A stretch of 24,416 bases of DNA from Candidatus Neomicrothrix sp. UBA2974. Its GTDB lineage: Bacteria; Actinomycetota; Acidimicrobiia; Acidimicrobiales; MedAcidi-G1. Numbering within the stretch: the first letter of the stretch is position 1; each line of letters begins with the position of its first letter. The stretch covers positions 135,082 through 159,497 of the forward strand of contig DEAU01000014.1 of the NCBI GenBank assembly GCA_002348705.1, in the 5' to 3' direction. The notes below the pieces were generated by a model. The model was not told the DNA's origin. It did no database searches and saw nothing but the letters and a program-made list of their open reading frames with translations. Below are positions 1-7,195 of this stretch, piece after piece. Both the position numbers and the translations under genes were made by a program.

Positions 1-151
1 TCGCCGGAGCGGCGGTAGTCGCCGCGGCCGTGTCACCCCCAGAAGCGCTTGCGGACGCGGAACTGCCGTCACCGTCATCGGACCCACAGGCGCTGACGAT
101 CAATGTGAACGCGAGGCCAAGGGCCAGTGGAATACGTCCAAGTCTTAGCAT
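1..151 (-). CDS. secreted lipoprotein, N-terminal part (likely substrate-binding protein)
   Basis: The first 50 codons are visible; the gene runs off the left edge. It starts with ATG at 151. The peptide has a short basic start (Arg3, Arg6), a hydrophobic stretch (residues 7-19) and a lipobox VSAC with the lipidated Cys at residue 22, so it should be a membrane-anchored exported lipoprotein. After the Cys comes a Gly/Ser/Asp/Ala/Thr-rich linker typical of actinobacterial solute-binding lipoproteins. The start lies one base beyond the mtnA stop codon, and its AAGGAG ribosome site lies inside the last codons of mtnA, so the two are probably co-translated. By context it may deliver a nucleoside or sugar to the neighbouring catabolic genes, but the ligand-binding domain is outside the window, so the function is inferred. 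Confidence 0.75.
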   Translation of the reverse strand, partial: MLRLGRIPLALGLAFTLIVSACGSDDGDGSSASASASGGDTAAATTAAPA

Positions 152-152
152 T

Positions 153-1250
153 TTAATTCGATTCTCCTTGGTGATCTGGCCCTAACCGGGCTTGGTCGTT
201 ATCGTTTCTGAACGGAGTTGAATTTAGGGTCTCGCCGATTCGGTAGTTCACGACGCGGCAGTCTGTCACGAGGGCGGTGATCAGATCGACTGGTGTTACA
301 TCGAATGCAGGGTTCATCGTGCTGGTGCCCTGTGGGCTGAAACGGGTCTGACCAAACCCGCACACCTCGGCGTCGCCGCGATCTTCGATCTCGATGTGAT
401 CACCGGTAGGCGTGCTTTCGTCGACTGTGGTCTCAGGGGCAACGACAACAAACGGCACTTGAGCGTAGTTAGCGGCAAGAGACAGCGAAAAGGTTCCGAT
501 CTTATTGGCGGTATCGCCGTTGGCCGCGACTCGGTCCGCTCCGACCATTACAACGTCGGCCCCGCCCCTTGCCAGGACCGATGCTGCGGCGGAATCAACG
601 ATTAGGCGATGCGGTGCACCCATGTTGGAAAGCTCCCAGGTGGTCAGACGGCCACCTTGGAGGAGAGGCCGGGTTTCGAGCGGAATCGCTTCTACGAGTT
701 TGTCTCGCTCATGCAGCGTCTGGATGACCGACAACGCGGTGCCACGTTCCACTGCCGCCAACCCACCGGTGTTGCATATCGTCATCGCTCGCACCGGTCG
801 ATCACCGCAAAGCTCGGCGACGAGATCTGCGCCGTTTATGCCCATCGCGACACTGGCTGCGAGCTCCTCGTCGCGAATCCTGTTGGCCTCGGCCAACATC
901 GCAGCAGGCGCCTCTCCGGCGAGGGCAGCAACTCGATCGACCATCAATGCCAGGTTCACAGCCGTCGGTCGAGCGCTACGAAGGTTGTGCACTGCAGCGT
1001 CGAACTCCACGCGTGATGACGAAGGCGGGTACAGCACCGCGGCAAGGGCCACACCATAGGCACCGGCCACGCCAATGGCGGGCGCACCGCGTACCGACAG
1101 TCTCTCTATAGCTGCAACCACCGAAGCAACATCAGTGCATTTGAGCACCACCTGGGAATGCGGTAGCTCGGTCTGATCAAGGATGTGTACTGATCCGTCG
1201 ACCCACTCAATAGTAGGTGGAGTCTCGATCAGCTGATCTGACTCAATCAT
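153..1250 (-). CDS. mtnA: S-methyl-5-thioribose-1-phosphate isomerase family protein (MtnA)
   Basis: 365 residues, normal length for the family. MtnA is a cytosolic aldose-ketose isomerase that converts 5-methylthioribose-1-phosphate to the ribulose-1-phosphate form; relatives also act on 5-deoxyribose-1-phosphate and ribose-1,5-bisphosphate. The family signatures are present: RGAPAIG at residues 54-60, the catalytic cysteine in TICNTG (Cys159), the run ETRPLLQGGRLT at 192-203, and the catalytic aspartate in GADRVAANGD (Asp239) followed by NKIGT. Start is ATG at 1250, with a TACAAT box at 1266-1271 on the same strand. The other methionine-salvage genes (mtnB, C, D, K) are not nearby; instead a nucleoside phosphorylase and a class II aldolase fusion lie in the divergent operon, which suggests a DHAP-shunt-like role rather than methionine salvage. 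Family assignment is firm; the true substrate is inferred. Confidence 0.92.
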   Translation of the reverse strand: MIESDQLIETPPTIEWVDGSVHILDQTELPHSQVVLKCTDVASVVAAIERLSVRGAPAIGVAGAYGVALAAVLYPPSSSRVEFDAAVHNLRSARPTAVNLALMVDRVAALAGEAPAAMLAEANRIRDEELAASVAMGINGADLVAELCGDRPVRAMTICNTGGLAAVERGTALSVIQTLHERDKLVEAIPLETRPLLQGGRLTTWELSNMGAPHRLIVDSAAASVLARGGADVVMVGADRVAANGDTANKIGTFSLSLAANYAQVPFVVVAPETTVDESTPTGDHIEIEDRGDAEVCGFGQTRFSPQGTSTMNPAFDVTPVDLITALVTDCRVVNYRIGETLNSTPFRNDNDQARLGPDHQGESN

Positions 1251-1290
1251 TCAACCACGAGACTTATTGTAAGACAACATTGGATCAAAT

Positions 1291-1354
1291 CTATTTAGAC
1301 CCAGAACTAGCGTCAAGCAAAAGTCTACCAGCAGACTGTTTAGCGCCTAAATAG
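1291..1354. promoter_or_regulatory. paired inverted-repeat sites in the mtnA/SDR divergent spacer
   Basis: The 173-bp spacer between the divergent start codons is AT-rich and holds several dyads. CTATTTAG at 1291-1298 recurs as its exact reverse complement CTAAATAG at 1347-1354. The second copy overlaps the 13-bp palindrome TTTAGCGCCTAAA (1339-1351). A further dyad, AGTCT-6 nt-AGACT, lies at 1322-1337. Two matching sites between divergent promoters are what a dimeric repressor would bind, and the GntR regulator at 5718-6446 is the obvious candidate. The pairing is seen in the sequence; the protein that binds is inferred. Confidence 0.4.
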
Positions 1355-1369
1355 GTGTCCTAGAGCTCC

Positions 1370-1397
1370 TTGACAACGAAACTCTTCAAAGTAGAGT
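1370..1397 (+). promoter_or_regulatory. probable sigma70-type promoter of the SDR-aldolase operon
   Basis: A perfect TTGACA -35 box lies at 1370-1375, followed after 16 nt by TAGAGT (1392-1397), which matches 4 of 6 bases of TATAAT. Transcription would begin near 1404, about 20 nt before the proposed TTG start. An inverted repeat AACTCT (1380-1385)/AGAGTT (1393-1398) spans the spacer and the -10 box, so a bound regulator there could block the polymerase. Confidence 0.5.
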
Positions 1398-1423
1398 TGT
1401 CTGATGACTCTAAGGAGATCCAC

Positions 1424-2170
1424 TTGATCACCATCGACATGACTGGCATGGTTGTGGCAGTAACGGGTGCCGGGGGCAACATCGGATCCGGGATCGCTGA
1501 GCGGTTCGCCGCAGCCGGAGCGTCGCTGGTGCTGCAAACCAACACCAGCGAGCCACCGGCGGTGAAATCACCCGGTGGCGTTGCGTCGCTTCGATGCGAC
1601 CTCACCGACCACGATGGCCCACAGAATGTCGTAACCGCCGCGATCGACGCTTACGGCCACCTTGACGCTGTCATCAACAATGCTGGAATCCAGCCGCAAG
1701 CCAGCTTCATGGACATCGCTGACGAAGACTGGGACGCCATGTTGGCCACCAACGTCACCGCGTGCCACCGGCTGGCCAAGGCCTTCGCCCAACACGTGAT
1801 CGACCGCAAAGGGACAGGCTCGGTAGTTCATATCGCCTCCATTGAGGGCACCCATGCCGCCGTTGGCCACAGTCACTACTCGACGTCGAAGGCGGCACTG
1901 ATCATGCACGCTGCGGCATCAGCCGTCGAACTTGGTCCGATGGGCATCCGAGTGAACTCGGTGTCGCCCGGCCTTATCGGCCGCCCAGGAATCGAAGATG
2001 CATGGCCAGAAGGCGTGCAGCGTTGGTTGAACGCCGCGCCGCTCGGCCGCATGGGCCAAGGCGACGACATCGGCGACGCTTGCGTGTTTCTCTGCTCCGC
2101 GATGGCGCGGTGGATCACGGGCATTGACTTGATCGTCGACGGCGGCGTTGCGTCGCGGAACACCTGGTAG
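1424..2170 (+). CDS. short-chain dehydrogenase/reductase (SDR), first gene of operon
   Basis: A classical SDR of 248 residues: cofactor motif TGAGGNIG at 14-21, NNAG at 85-88, structural Asn110, and catalytic Ser139, Tyr152, Lys156. The fold uses NAD(P) to oxidise an alcohol or reduce a carbonyl. The start chosen is TTG at 1424 because AAGGAG (1412-1417) sits 6 nt ahead; the next in-frame ATG (1439) is 21 nt from that site, and the upstream in-frame TTG at 1370 lies inside the promoter. After the second beta strand the residues are Gln-Thr-Asn rather than the Asp typical of NAD-preferring SDRs, so NADP use is possible. It is separated by 9 nt from a second SDR gene. The substrate cannot be read from the sequence; the aldehyde released by the neighbouring aldolase, or a nucleoside sugar, is a guess from context. 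Confidence 0.88.
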   Translation: MITIDMTGMVVAVTGAGGNIGSGIAERFAAAGASLVLQTNTSEPPAVKSPGGVASLRCDLTDHDGPQNVVTAAIDAYGHLDAVINNAGIQPQASFMDIADEDWDAMLATNVTACHRLAKAFAQHVIDRKGTGSVVHIASIEGTHAAVGHSHYSTSKAALIMHAAASAVELGPMGIRVNSVSPGLIGRPGIEDAWPEGVQRWLNAAPLGRMGQGDDIGDACVFLCSAMARWITGIDLIVDGGVASRNTW

Positions 2171-2179
2171 GAGACCGGT

Positions 2180-2953
2180 ATGAGGCTTCAAGATAGGGTG
2201 GTTGTCGTCACCGGAAGCGCAGGCGGCATTGGCCAAGGCCTGGTCTCGGCACTGCTCGATGACGGTGCCAAGGTCGTGATGACCGACCTGGATCAAGGTC
2301 GGCTCGATGTCACCGCTGCTGACCTCGACCCAGGCGGTCAACGAACCCTTTGCGTAGGGGGCGACCTGTCATCAGGCAAGGACATCGCCTCGATCGTTGA
2401 TGCCGCGGCCGGTGCGTTCGGCCGAATCGACGGACTTGTCAACAATGCCGGCGCCATCGTGATGGATACGGCATTCGACGCCAAGGTCGACGACTGGTCG
2501 ATGCAACTAAACGTCAATGTCACTGCCGCGTTTGCCATGGCCCAAGCCGTCGGTCGCCAAATGCGCGAAAACGGAGGCGGGTCCATCGTCAACGTGGCCT
2601 CCAACTGCGGCAAGGACGGTTACGACAACATGGCGGCCTACAACGCGTCCAAGGCAGGGGTGATCAGCTTGACGCGTTCACTCGCCCGCGAGTGGGCACC
2701 GGTCAACATCAACGTCAACGCTGTCTGCCCAGGGGGAGTGGACACCCCGATGCTCGCGGCAGTAGCCGACTGGCTCGAACCACACATCGGCGTCGAATCG
2801 GGCGAAATCCTCGGCGGTATGAACGTCACCCAACTAGGACGGAAGATCCAACCGATTGAGGTCGGTCGAGTTGTCGCATTCCTACTGAGCGATCACGCAA
2901 CCATCATCCGTGGTCAGTCCATCAGTATCGACGGTGGTGACACCGCCTACTAG
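2180..2953 (+). CDS. short-chain dehydrogenase/reductase (SDR), second gene of operon
   Basis: 257 residues, typical SDR length. Visible motifs: TGSAGGIG at 11-18, Asp36 at the end of the second beta strand (suggests NAD rather than NADP), NNAG at 88-91, catalytic Ser141, Tyr154 and Lys158, and a PGGVDTPM motif at 184-191 after the active site. It resembles sugar-alcohol or 3-oxoacyl-type SDRs, but family members are too alike to fix a substrate. ATG at 2180 has AGGAG overlapping the stop of the preceding SDR with a 6-nt spacer, so the two genes are expected to be translated together. It is clearly not a recent duplicate of the SDR before it, since residues outside the core motifs differ strongly. 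A role in handling the carbonyl or sugar products of the pathway is inferred. Confidence 0.9.
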   Translation: MRLQDRVVVVTGSAGGIGQGLVSALLDDGAKVVMTDLDQGRLDVTAADLDPGGQRTLCVGGDLSSGKDIASIVDAAAGAFGRIDGLVNNAGAIVMDTAFDAKVDDWSMQLNVNVTAAFAMAQAVGRQMRENGGGSIVNVASNCGKDGYDNMAAYNASKAGVISLTRSLAREWAPVNINVNAVCPGGVDTPMLAAVADWLEPHIGVESGEILGGMNVTQLGRKIQPIEVGRVVAFLLSDHATIIRGQSISIDGGDTAY

Positions 2954-2974
2954 GCAGAGCTGTAGAGAAACACT

Positions 2975-4942
2975 GTGAACGACACAGAGCCAAACAACTC
3001 AGTCTCCGTCAATATTCTTATTGACGAATGCGTCAAAGCCTCTCGCCTACTGGGCGGCGACCAGTCGCTAGTTTTGCACGGCGGAGGAAACACTTCGGTT
3101 AAAGCCCCGTTCCTCGACATCACGGGCGCGGTGATCGACGCGTTGTACGTGAAGGGTTCGGGTTGGGATCTCGCCAGCATCGAGGCGCCCGGGTTTGCAC
3201 CATTGCCACTTCAGCGAATGCATGCGCTACTGGAACTCGAACAACTATCGGACACCGACATGATGCGGGAACTCTCAGCTGCCCGCCTCGACCCAGTGGC
3301 GCCCCAACCCTCGGTTGAAGCGTTGTTGCACGCATACCTCCCTCACCAATCGGTGTTGCACAGTCACGCCGACCTGATCTTGACGCTCACGAATCTTCGC
3401 GATGGCGACTCGCAAGTTCGCGAGGTTTTCGGCGACCGCGTGATCTACGTGCCTTACGTGATGCCCGGCTTCGACCTAGCCCGAGAGGTGAAACGGCGTT
3501 GGGAAACAGAGGGAGACTCCTCAATCATCGGAATGGTGTTGATGAACCATGGTCTGTTCACATTCGCCGAAACTGCCGAAACCGCGTACGCAAATCACAT
3601 CGGCCTCATTGGCGAAGTCGAGACCTACCTGGCCTCAGTGCCAGCCTCTGAGCGCGAGACGGCCGCGGCAGTGCCACACATTTGTGCTGCTGAGCTTGCC
3701 AAGCTGCGGCATCAACTCTCCGAAGTGGCTGGCCGGCCGATGATCCTCAGTCGGGACACTTCGCCCGAGACTCTCTCGTTTGTTGGGCGAAATGACTTGA
3801 CCGACCTGGCCGGCCGCGGACCCGTCACTCCCGACCACGTGATCCGGACCAAGCGAACCCCGATGATCGGGCAGGACATCAGCGCCTACGTCAACGACTA
3901 CCGGGAATACTTCGACAAGAACAAAGATCGCACAGCTTCACCAGTGACGATGCTGGACCCGGCACCTCGGGTTGTCCTCGACCCTTCGATCGGCATGCTG
4001 ACCGCCGGGATTCAGGCCAAAGACGCCGCGATCGCAAACGACATTTATCACCACACCATGGCGGTGATCTCAACATGCGAAGACCGTCTCGGCGGGTGGG
4101 TTCCGCTCTCTGCCAACCATCTCTTCGATGTTGAGTACTGGGATCTCGAACAGGCGAAACTACGCCTTTCGGGACCACCTCCTTCCATGGCGGGTCAAAT
4201 CGGCGTCGTAACCGGTTCGGCGTCCGGTATTGGGAAGGCGTGCGCTGCGGCCCTTCTCGACCGCGGGGCCGCAGTGATCGGTATGGACATCGCAGACAAT
4301 GTCGAAATGGCATTTGATGGACCCGCATGGTGCGGCATCAAGGTCGACATCACCGACGCTGACGCCCATCGTGAGGCCCTCGCTACCGGTATCAACCGAT
4401 TCGGTGGTGTCGACATCGTGGTCATGGCCGCCGGCATCTTCGGCGCCAGCACACCGATTGGCGACCTCGAAGCAGATGATTGGCGGCGAGTCATGTCGGT
4501 GAACGTTGACGCCGTCGCTGAGACACTTCGGCAACTCCACCCAATCCTGGCGTTGTCCCCTGTTGGTGGTCGCGTCGCCATGATCGGGTCCAAGAACGTG
4601 TCCGCACCCGGTGCGGGAGCGGCAGCATATTCGGCCTCGAAAGCAGCTCTTACCCAGTTAGCCAGAGTCGCAGCCATCGAATGGGCCGCCGACGGCATAC
4701 GTGTCAATACCGTGCATCCCGATGCAGTCTTTGACACCGGACTGTGGACGGATGACCTGCTTGCCTCACGGGCTGAGAAGTACGGACTGACGGTCGATGG
4801 ATACAAGCGCCGAAATCTATTGCAAACCGAAGTAACCGCGGCGGTGGTCGGTGAAGCCGTCGCGTTGCTGTGCGGCGACTCCTTCGCCGCAACCACGGGC
4901 GCTCAAATACCCATCGACGGCGGCAACGAAAGAACGATCTGA
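2975..4942 (+). CDS. bifunctional class II aldolase/short-chain dehydrogenase fusion
   Basis: 655 residues with two enzymes in one chain. Residues 1 to about 400 form a class II (zinc) sugar-phosphate aldolase of the rhamnulose-1-phosphate/fuculose-1-phosphate type: HGGGNTS at 35-41, probable catalytic Glu115 in PSVEALLH, metal ligands His129 and His131 in HSHAD, and His192 in MNHGLF. Residues 405-655 form an SDR: TGSASGIG at 413-420, Asp438 favouring NAD, and catalytic Ser539, Tyr552, Lys556, ending in PIDGGNER. The closest known arrangement is the RhaEW-type rhamnulose-1-phosphate aldolase/lactaldehyde dehydrogenase, which makes DHAP and oxidises the aldehyde. No rhamnose isomerase or kinase is nearby, whereas a nucleoside phosphorylase and MtnA are, so a ribulose-1-phosphate-type substrate is more likely here. 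GTG at 2975 is the start. Its stop overlaps the next gene by one base. Confidence 0.9.
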   Translation: MNDTEPNNSVSVNILIDECVKASRLLGGDQSLVLHGGGNTSVKAPFLDITGAVIDALYVKGSGWDLASIEAPGFAPLPLQRMHALLELEQLSDTDMMRELSAARLDPVAPQPSVEALLHAYLPHQSVLHSHADLILTLTNLRDGDSQVREVFGDRVIYVPYVMPGFDLAREVKRRWETEGDSSIIGMVLMNHGLFTFAETAETAYANHIGLIGEVETYLASVPASERETAAAVPHICAAELAKLRHQLSEVAGRPMILSRDTSPETLSFVGRNDLTDLAGRGPVTPDHVIRTKRTPMIGQDISAYVNDYREYFDKNKDRTASPVTMLDPAPRVVLDPSIGMLTAGIQAKDAAIANDIYHHTMAVISTCEDRLGGWVPLSANHLFDVEYWDLEQAKLRLSGPPPSMAGQIGVVTGSASGIGKACAAALLDRGAAVIGMDIADNVEMAFDGPAWCGIKVDITDADAHREALATGINRFGGVDIVVMAAGIFGASTPIGDLEADDWRRVMSVNVDAVAETLRQLHPILALSPVGGRVAMIGSKNVSAPGAGAAAYSASKAALTQLARVAAIEWAADGIRVNTVHPDAVFDTGLWTDDLLASRAEKYGLTVDGYKRRNLLQTEVTAAVVGEAVALLCGDSFAATTGAQIPIDGGNERTI

Positions 4943-5712
4943 TGTCCTCAACCAAGCACAGCCCTGACACGTTCATGCCAATCATCGGGATCAAGGCTGG
5001 CGATGTCCCTCAACGGATGCTGGTCGTCGGTGACCCCAAGCGCGTACGGAAGGTGGCCGAGATGCTGGAGGACGCGATCGAGTTGGCCCACAATCGGGAG
5101 TACCTGACGATCGCCGGTACCTTCAACGGTCAGCACGTTGGGGTCATTTCTCACGGTGTCGGGAGCGCTGGTGCAACGGTGTGCTTCGAAGAGTTGTGCC
5201 GCAGCGGCGCTGAATGCATCATTCGCGTCGGAACCGCAGGAGGGATGCAGCCCCACGTACTCGACGGCGCATTGGTCATCGCCACCGCCGCCGTCCGTGA
5301 CGAGGGAACCAGCTCGCGGCTCGTTCCGCTCAGCTTTCCAGCCTGCGCCTCGATCGGCATTGTGTGGGCGCTACGAGATGCGTCCACCTCATTTTCTGCA
5401 GACTCCGATCGGTTGATCGAAGAGGGCGTGGTGCTCAGCAGCGACTTGTTCTACCCCCACGACGTGCTCGGTGGAGATTTGCCGCAGTGGCAACGAGCCG
5501 GCGTGCTCGCTGTCGAGATGGAGGTGTCCTCGCTGTTCATCACTGCGGCGCTCCACGGAGTCGACGCCGGGGCGATCTTGGCGATTGATGGCAACCCCCT
5601 GAACGGCGAAGACTCGGACATGTCCAACTGGGACCCACACCGCAAGGTCGTAGCGGACACGGTGGACGCAGCGATCGCCGTCGGACTCACCGCTCTAACG
5701 GCAGACCAGTAG
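4942..5712 (+). CDS. nucleoside phosphorylase, PNP/UDP family
   Basis: 256 residues. These cytosolic enzymes use phosphate to split a nucleoside into free base and (deoxy)ribose-1-phosphate. Phosphate-site and fold motifs are visible: VGDPKRV at 29-35, SHGVGSAGA at 70-78, RVGTAGG at 95-101, SSDLFYPH at 166-173, and the sugar-binding AVEMEVSS at 190-197. The uridine phosphorylase uracil-recognition QxR segment after the FYP motif is missing and that loop is short, so it is probably not a true uridine phosphorylase; it looks closer to archaeal-type PNP/methylthioadenosine phosphorylases, though this comparison is from memory. Asp216 may serve as the base-protonating residue. ATG at 4942 overlaps the TGA of the aldolase fusion by one base, so translation is coupled; longer readings upstream would run within that gene. 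Product and neighbour logic: its ribose-1-phosphate product fits MtnA. Confidence 0.88.
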   Translation: MSSTKHSPDTFMPIIGIKAGDVPQRMLVVGDPKRVRKVAEMLEDAIELAHNREYLTIAGTFNGQHVGVISHGVGSAGATVCFEELCRSGAECIIRVGTAGGMQPHVLDGALVIATAAVRDEGTSSRLVPLSFPACASIGIVWALRDASTSFSADSDRLIEEGVVLSSDLFYPHDVLGGDLPQWQRAGVLAVEMEVSSLFITAALHGVDAGAILAIDGNPLNGEDSDMSNWDPHRKVVADTVDAAIAVGLTALTADQ

Positions 5713-5717
5713 GACCT

Positions 5718-6446
5718 ATGGAACCGACCCCGCCAACAAAGACACGTCGGCTCAATCGCGTCGAGACGATAGTGACGGCGTTGCGCCAACGCCTCAACGA
5801 TGGTGAATGGCCGCCCGGGTCACGGCTACCGACCGAGAAGCAAATGTGCGATGAGTACTCCACCAGTCGCGCCACGATTCGGAGTGCGCTCAGCGAACTC
5901 GAAGGCTTGGGCCTCGTCATTACCCGCCACGGCTCCGGAACTTACTCGGCTGCTGCCAGCGACAGCATCCGGGCCGACTTGAGGCTCCTCGAGTCGGTCA
6001 CCGAGACAGTGCAGCGAGCCGGTCACAAGGTTGAAGTTGAGTTTCACTCAATGGCGATCCGGGCCGCTAGCGCCTCCGAGAGAAAACAACTGGAGCTCAA
6101 CGAGGGAGCGGAAATCCTGATCACCCAGCGAACAATTTACGCAGACGAAGTGGAAGTCGCCTTTTCGCAAGAAGTGATTCCGGTAGCCAGAGTAGGCCGC
6201 GAAGCCATCGGCACCAGTTCTGACGGCTCCCTCTTCCACATGCTCGAAGATCACGGATTGACTGTGACAAGCGCTAGAACCGAAATCCATGCGGCCGTCG
6301 GCGAAACACTGAACGAACACGCTCCAGACGAGTTGCTGGTTCATCTCGACCAGCTGCACTACCTAAGCGACCAAACACCGGTCATGATTGCCAACACCTA
6401 CTTCGTCGAAGGCCGGTTCCAGTTCAGCCTGGTCCGTCTCGTCTGA
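5718..6446 (+). CDS. GntR-family transcriptional regulator, HutC subfamily (UTRA domain)
   Basis: 242 residues. Residues 12-77 form the winged helix-turn-helix: GSRLPTEKQMCDEY (35-48), recognition helix TSRATIRSALSELEGLGL, then the wing RHGSGTYS (70-77). The rest (about 90-240) matches a UTRA ligand-binding domain, which in HutC-type regulators senses a small metabolite such as a sugar phosphate and releases DNA. It follows the phosphorylase stop by 5 nt, so it is the last core gene of the operon and most likely controls it. The expected operators are the dyads in the divergent spacer at 1251-1423. ATG at 5718 has AGGA only 3 nt upstream. The inducer is unknown; a ribose- or ribulose-phosphate intermediate is an inference. 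Confidence 0.92.
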   Translation: MEPTPPTKTRRLNRVETIVTALRQRLNDGEWPPGSRLPTEKQMCDEYSTSRATIRSALSELEGLGLVITRHGSGTYSAAASDSIRADLRLLESVTETVQRAGHKVEVEFHSMAIRAASASERKQLELNEGAEILITQRTIYADEVEVAFSQEVIPVARVGREAIGTSSDGSLFHMLEDHGLTVTSARTEIHAAVGETLNEHAPDELLVHLDQLHYLSDQTPVMIANTYFVEGRFQFSLVRLV

Positions 6447-6500
6447 CATAGAGCGACTGACCAACGTGTTGCTCCCCTTAGTTTTTGAACTGGACGCAGG

Positions 6501-6965
6501 ATGAACGAACCGCTCGAAGCGGACGAAGTGATCGAAATGCTGAACCTTGCGCCACTGCCAGGTGAGGGCGGCATGTACAAGGAGATCTGGACCACTGAAG
6601 CCGGGTCGGCGATCTACTTTCTCGCGAGGCCAGATGACTTCTCAGCGATGCACCGACTGAACCGTACAGAGTTGTGGCATCACTACGCCGGCGCCCCGCT
6701 CCAACTAATTCTGCTTGATCCCGACGGCAGCGTCCGGCAACCGATCCTCGGTGGCAACCTTGTCGCCGGCCACCGACCGCTTGCCGTGGTCGAAGCCGGT
6801 GTCTGGATGGGCGGATATCCGCTAGGTCCGTGGACTCTCGCCGGTACGACGATGGCACCGCCGTTCGACGCCGAAGGATTCGAACTAGCCCGACCGAGCG
6901 AACTCCTCGCCACGCATCCGGCGGCGGCCGATGAAATCAAGCGGCTGACACGAGGCGGGGCCTGA
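6501..6965 (+). CDS. cupin-fold DUF985 family protein
   Basis: 154 residues. It carries the hallmarks of the DUF985 (cupin_5) family: LPGEGGMYKE near residue 20, SAIYFLARPDDFSAMHRL at 36-53, ELWHHYAGAPL at 57-67, LLDPDGS, AGVWMGGYPLG near 98, and the family ending with RPSELLATHP. The conserved histidines and glutamate in HRL and ELWHHY form the small-molecule pocket of the cupin barrel. The biochemical role of this family is not established. It lies 54 bp after the GntR gene on the same strand and may be transcribed with it, but no strong ribosome site is visible (only AGG next to the ATG at 6501). It marks the end of recognisable chromosomal genes before the islet. Confidence 0.85.
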   Translation: MNEPLEADEVIEMLNLAPLPGEGGMYKEIWTTEAGSAIYFLARPDDFSAMHRLNRTELWHHYAGAPLQLILLDPDGSVRQPILGGNLVAGHRPLAVVEAGVWMGGYPLGPWTLAGTTMAPPFDAEGFELARPSELLATHPAAADEIKRLTRGGA

Positions 6966-7161
6966 TCAAGTGATGAGATTGTGTGCCTGATTAATAATCA
7001 CCTCATACGACTCCTCGTCGAGTTCACTTGGCAAGCATCGTGAACCGGGAGACATCACTAGTCGCGCTCATGCTCGCCTGTTGGATGGTCTACAGCCCCT
7101 GACAAGGTTCGCGGCCTGCTCGCCGCCTACAACCGACAGGGTCTAACTAATGAGGGTTCTG
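6966..7161. other. non-coding spacer, nothing recognised
   Basis: I see no gene, RNA or convincing terminator here. It separates the cupin gene from the tRNA remnant at the left edge of the proposed islet. Confidence 0.5.
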
Positions 7162-7195
7162 GTGGTGTCGGAGGGGGGACTTGAACTCCCACGCC
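7162..7195 (-). pseudogene. tRNA-Leu 3'-end fragment (displaced attachment-site copy)
   Basis: 34 nt that match the 3' end of the intact tRNA-Leu(GAG) gene at 9404-9437 at 33 of 34 positions, in the same orientation. The fragment covers the base after CCA, CCA, the discriminator base, the 3' acceptor strand, the whole T arm and a few variable-arm bases; similarity stops abruptly at 7196. The single difference (7187) breaks one pair of the T stem, as expected for a copy no longer under selection. No matching 5' tRNA half follows, so it is not a functional tRNA. Confidence 0.85.

Noticed and set aside
505..1059. Plus-strand open frames opposite mtnA, and similar long antisense frames over uvrA, uvrB and the SDR genes
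   Set aside because: They lie wholly antisense to well-supported genes and have shadow-type composition rich in Arg, Ser, Pro and Ala.
1370..1423. Longer first SDR starting at TTG 1370
   Set aside because: That TTG is part of a perfect TTGACA promoter box, and a strong AAGGAG lies correctly spaced before the TTG at 1424.
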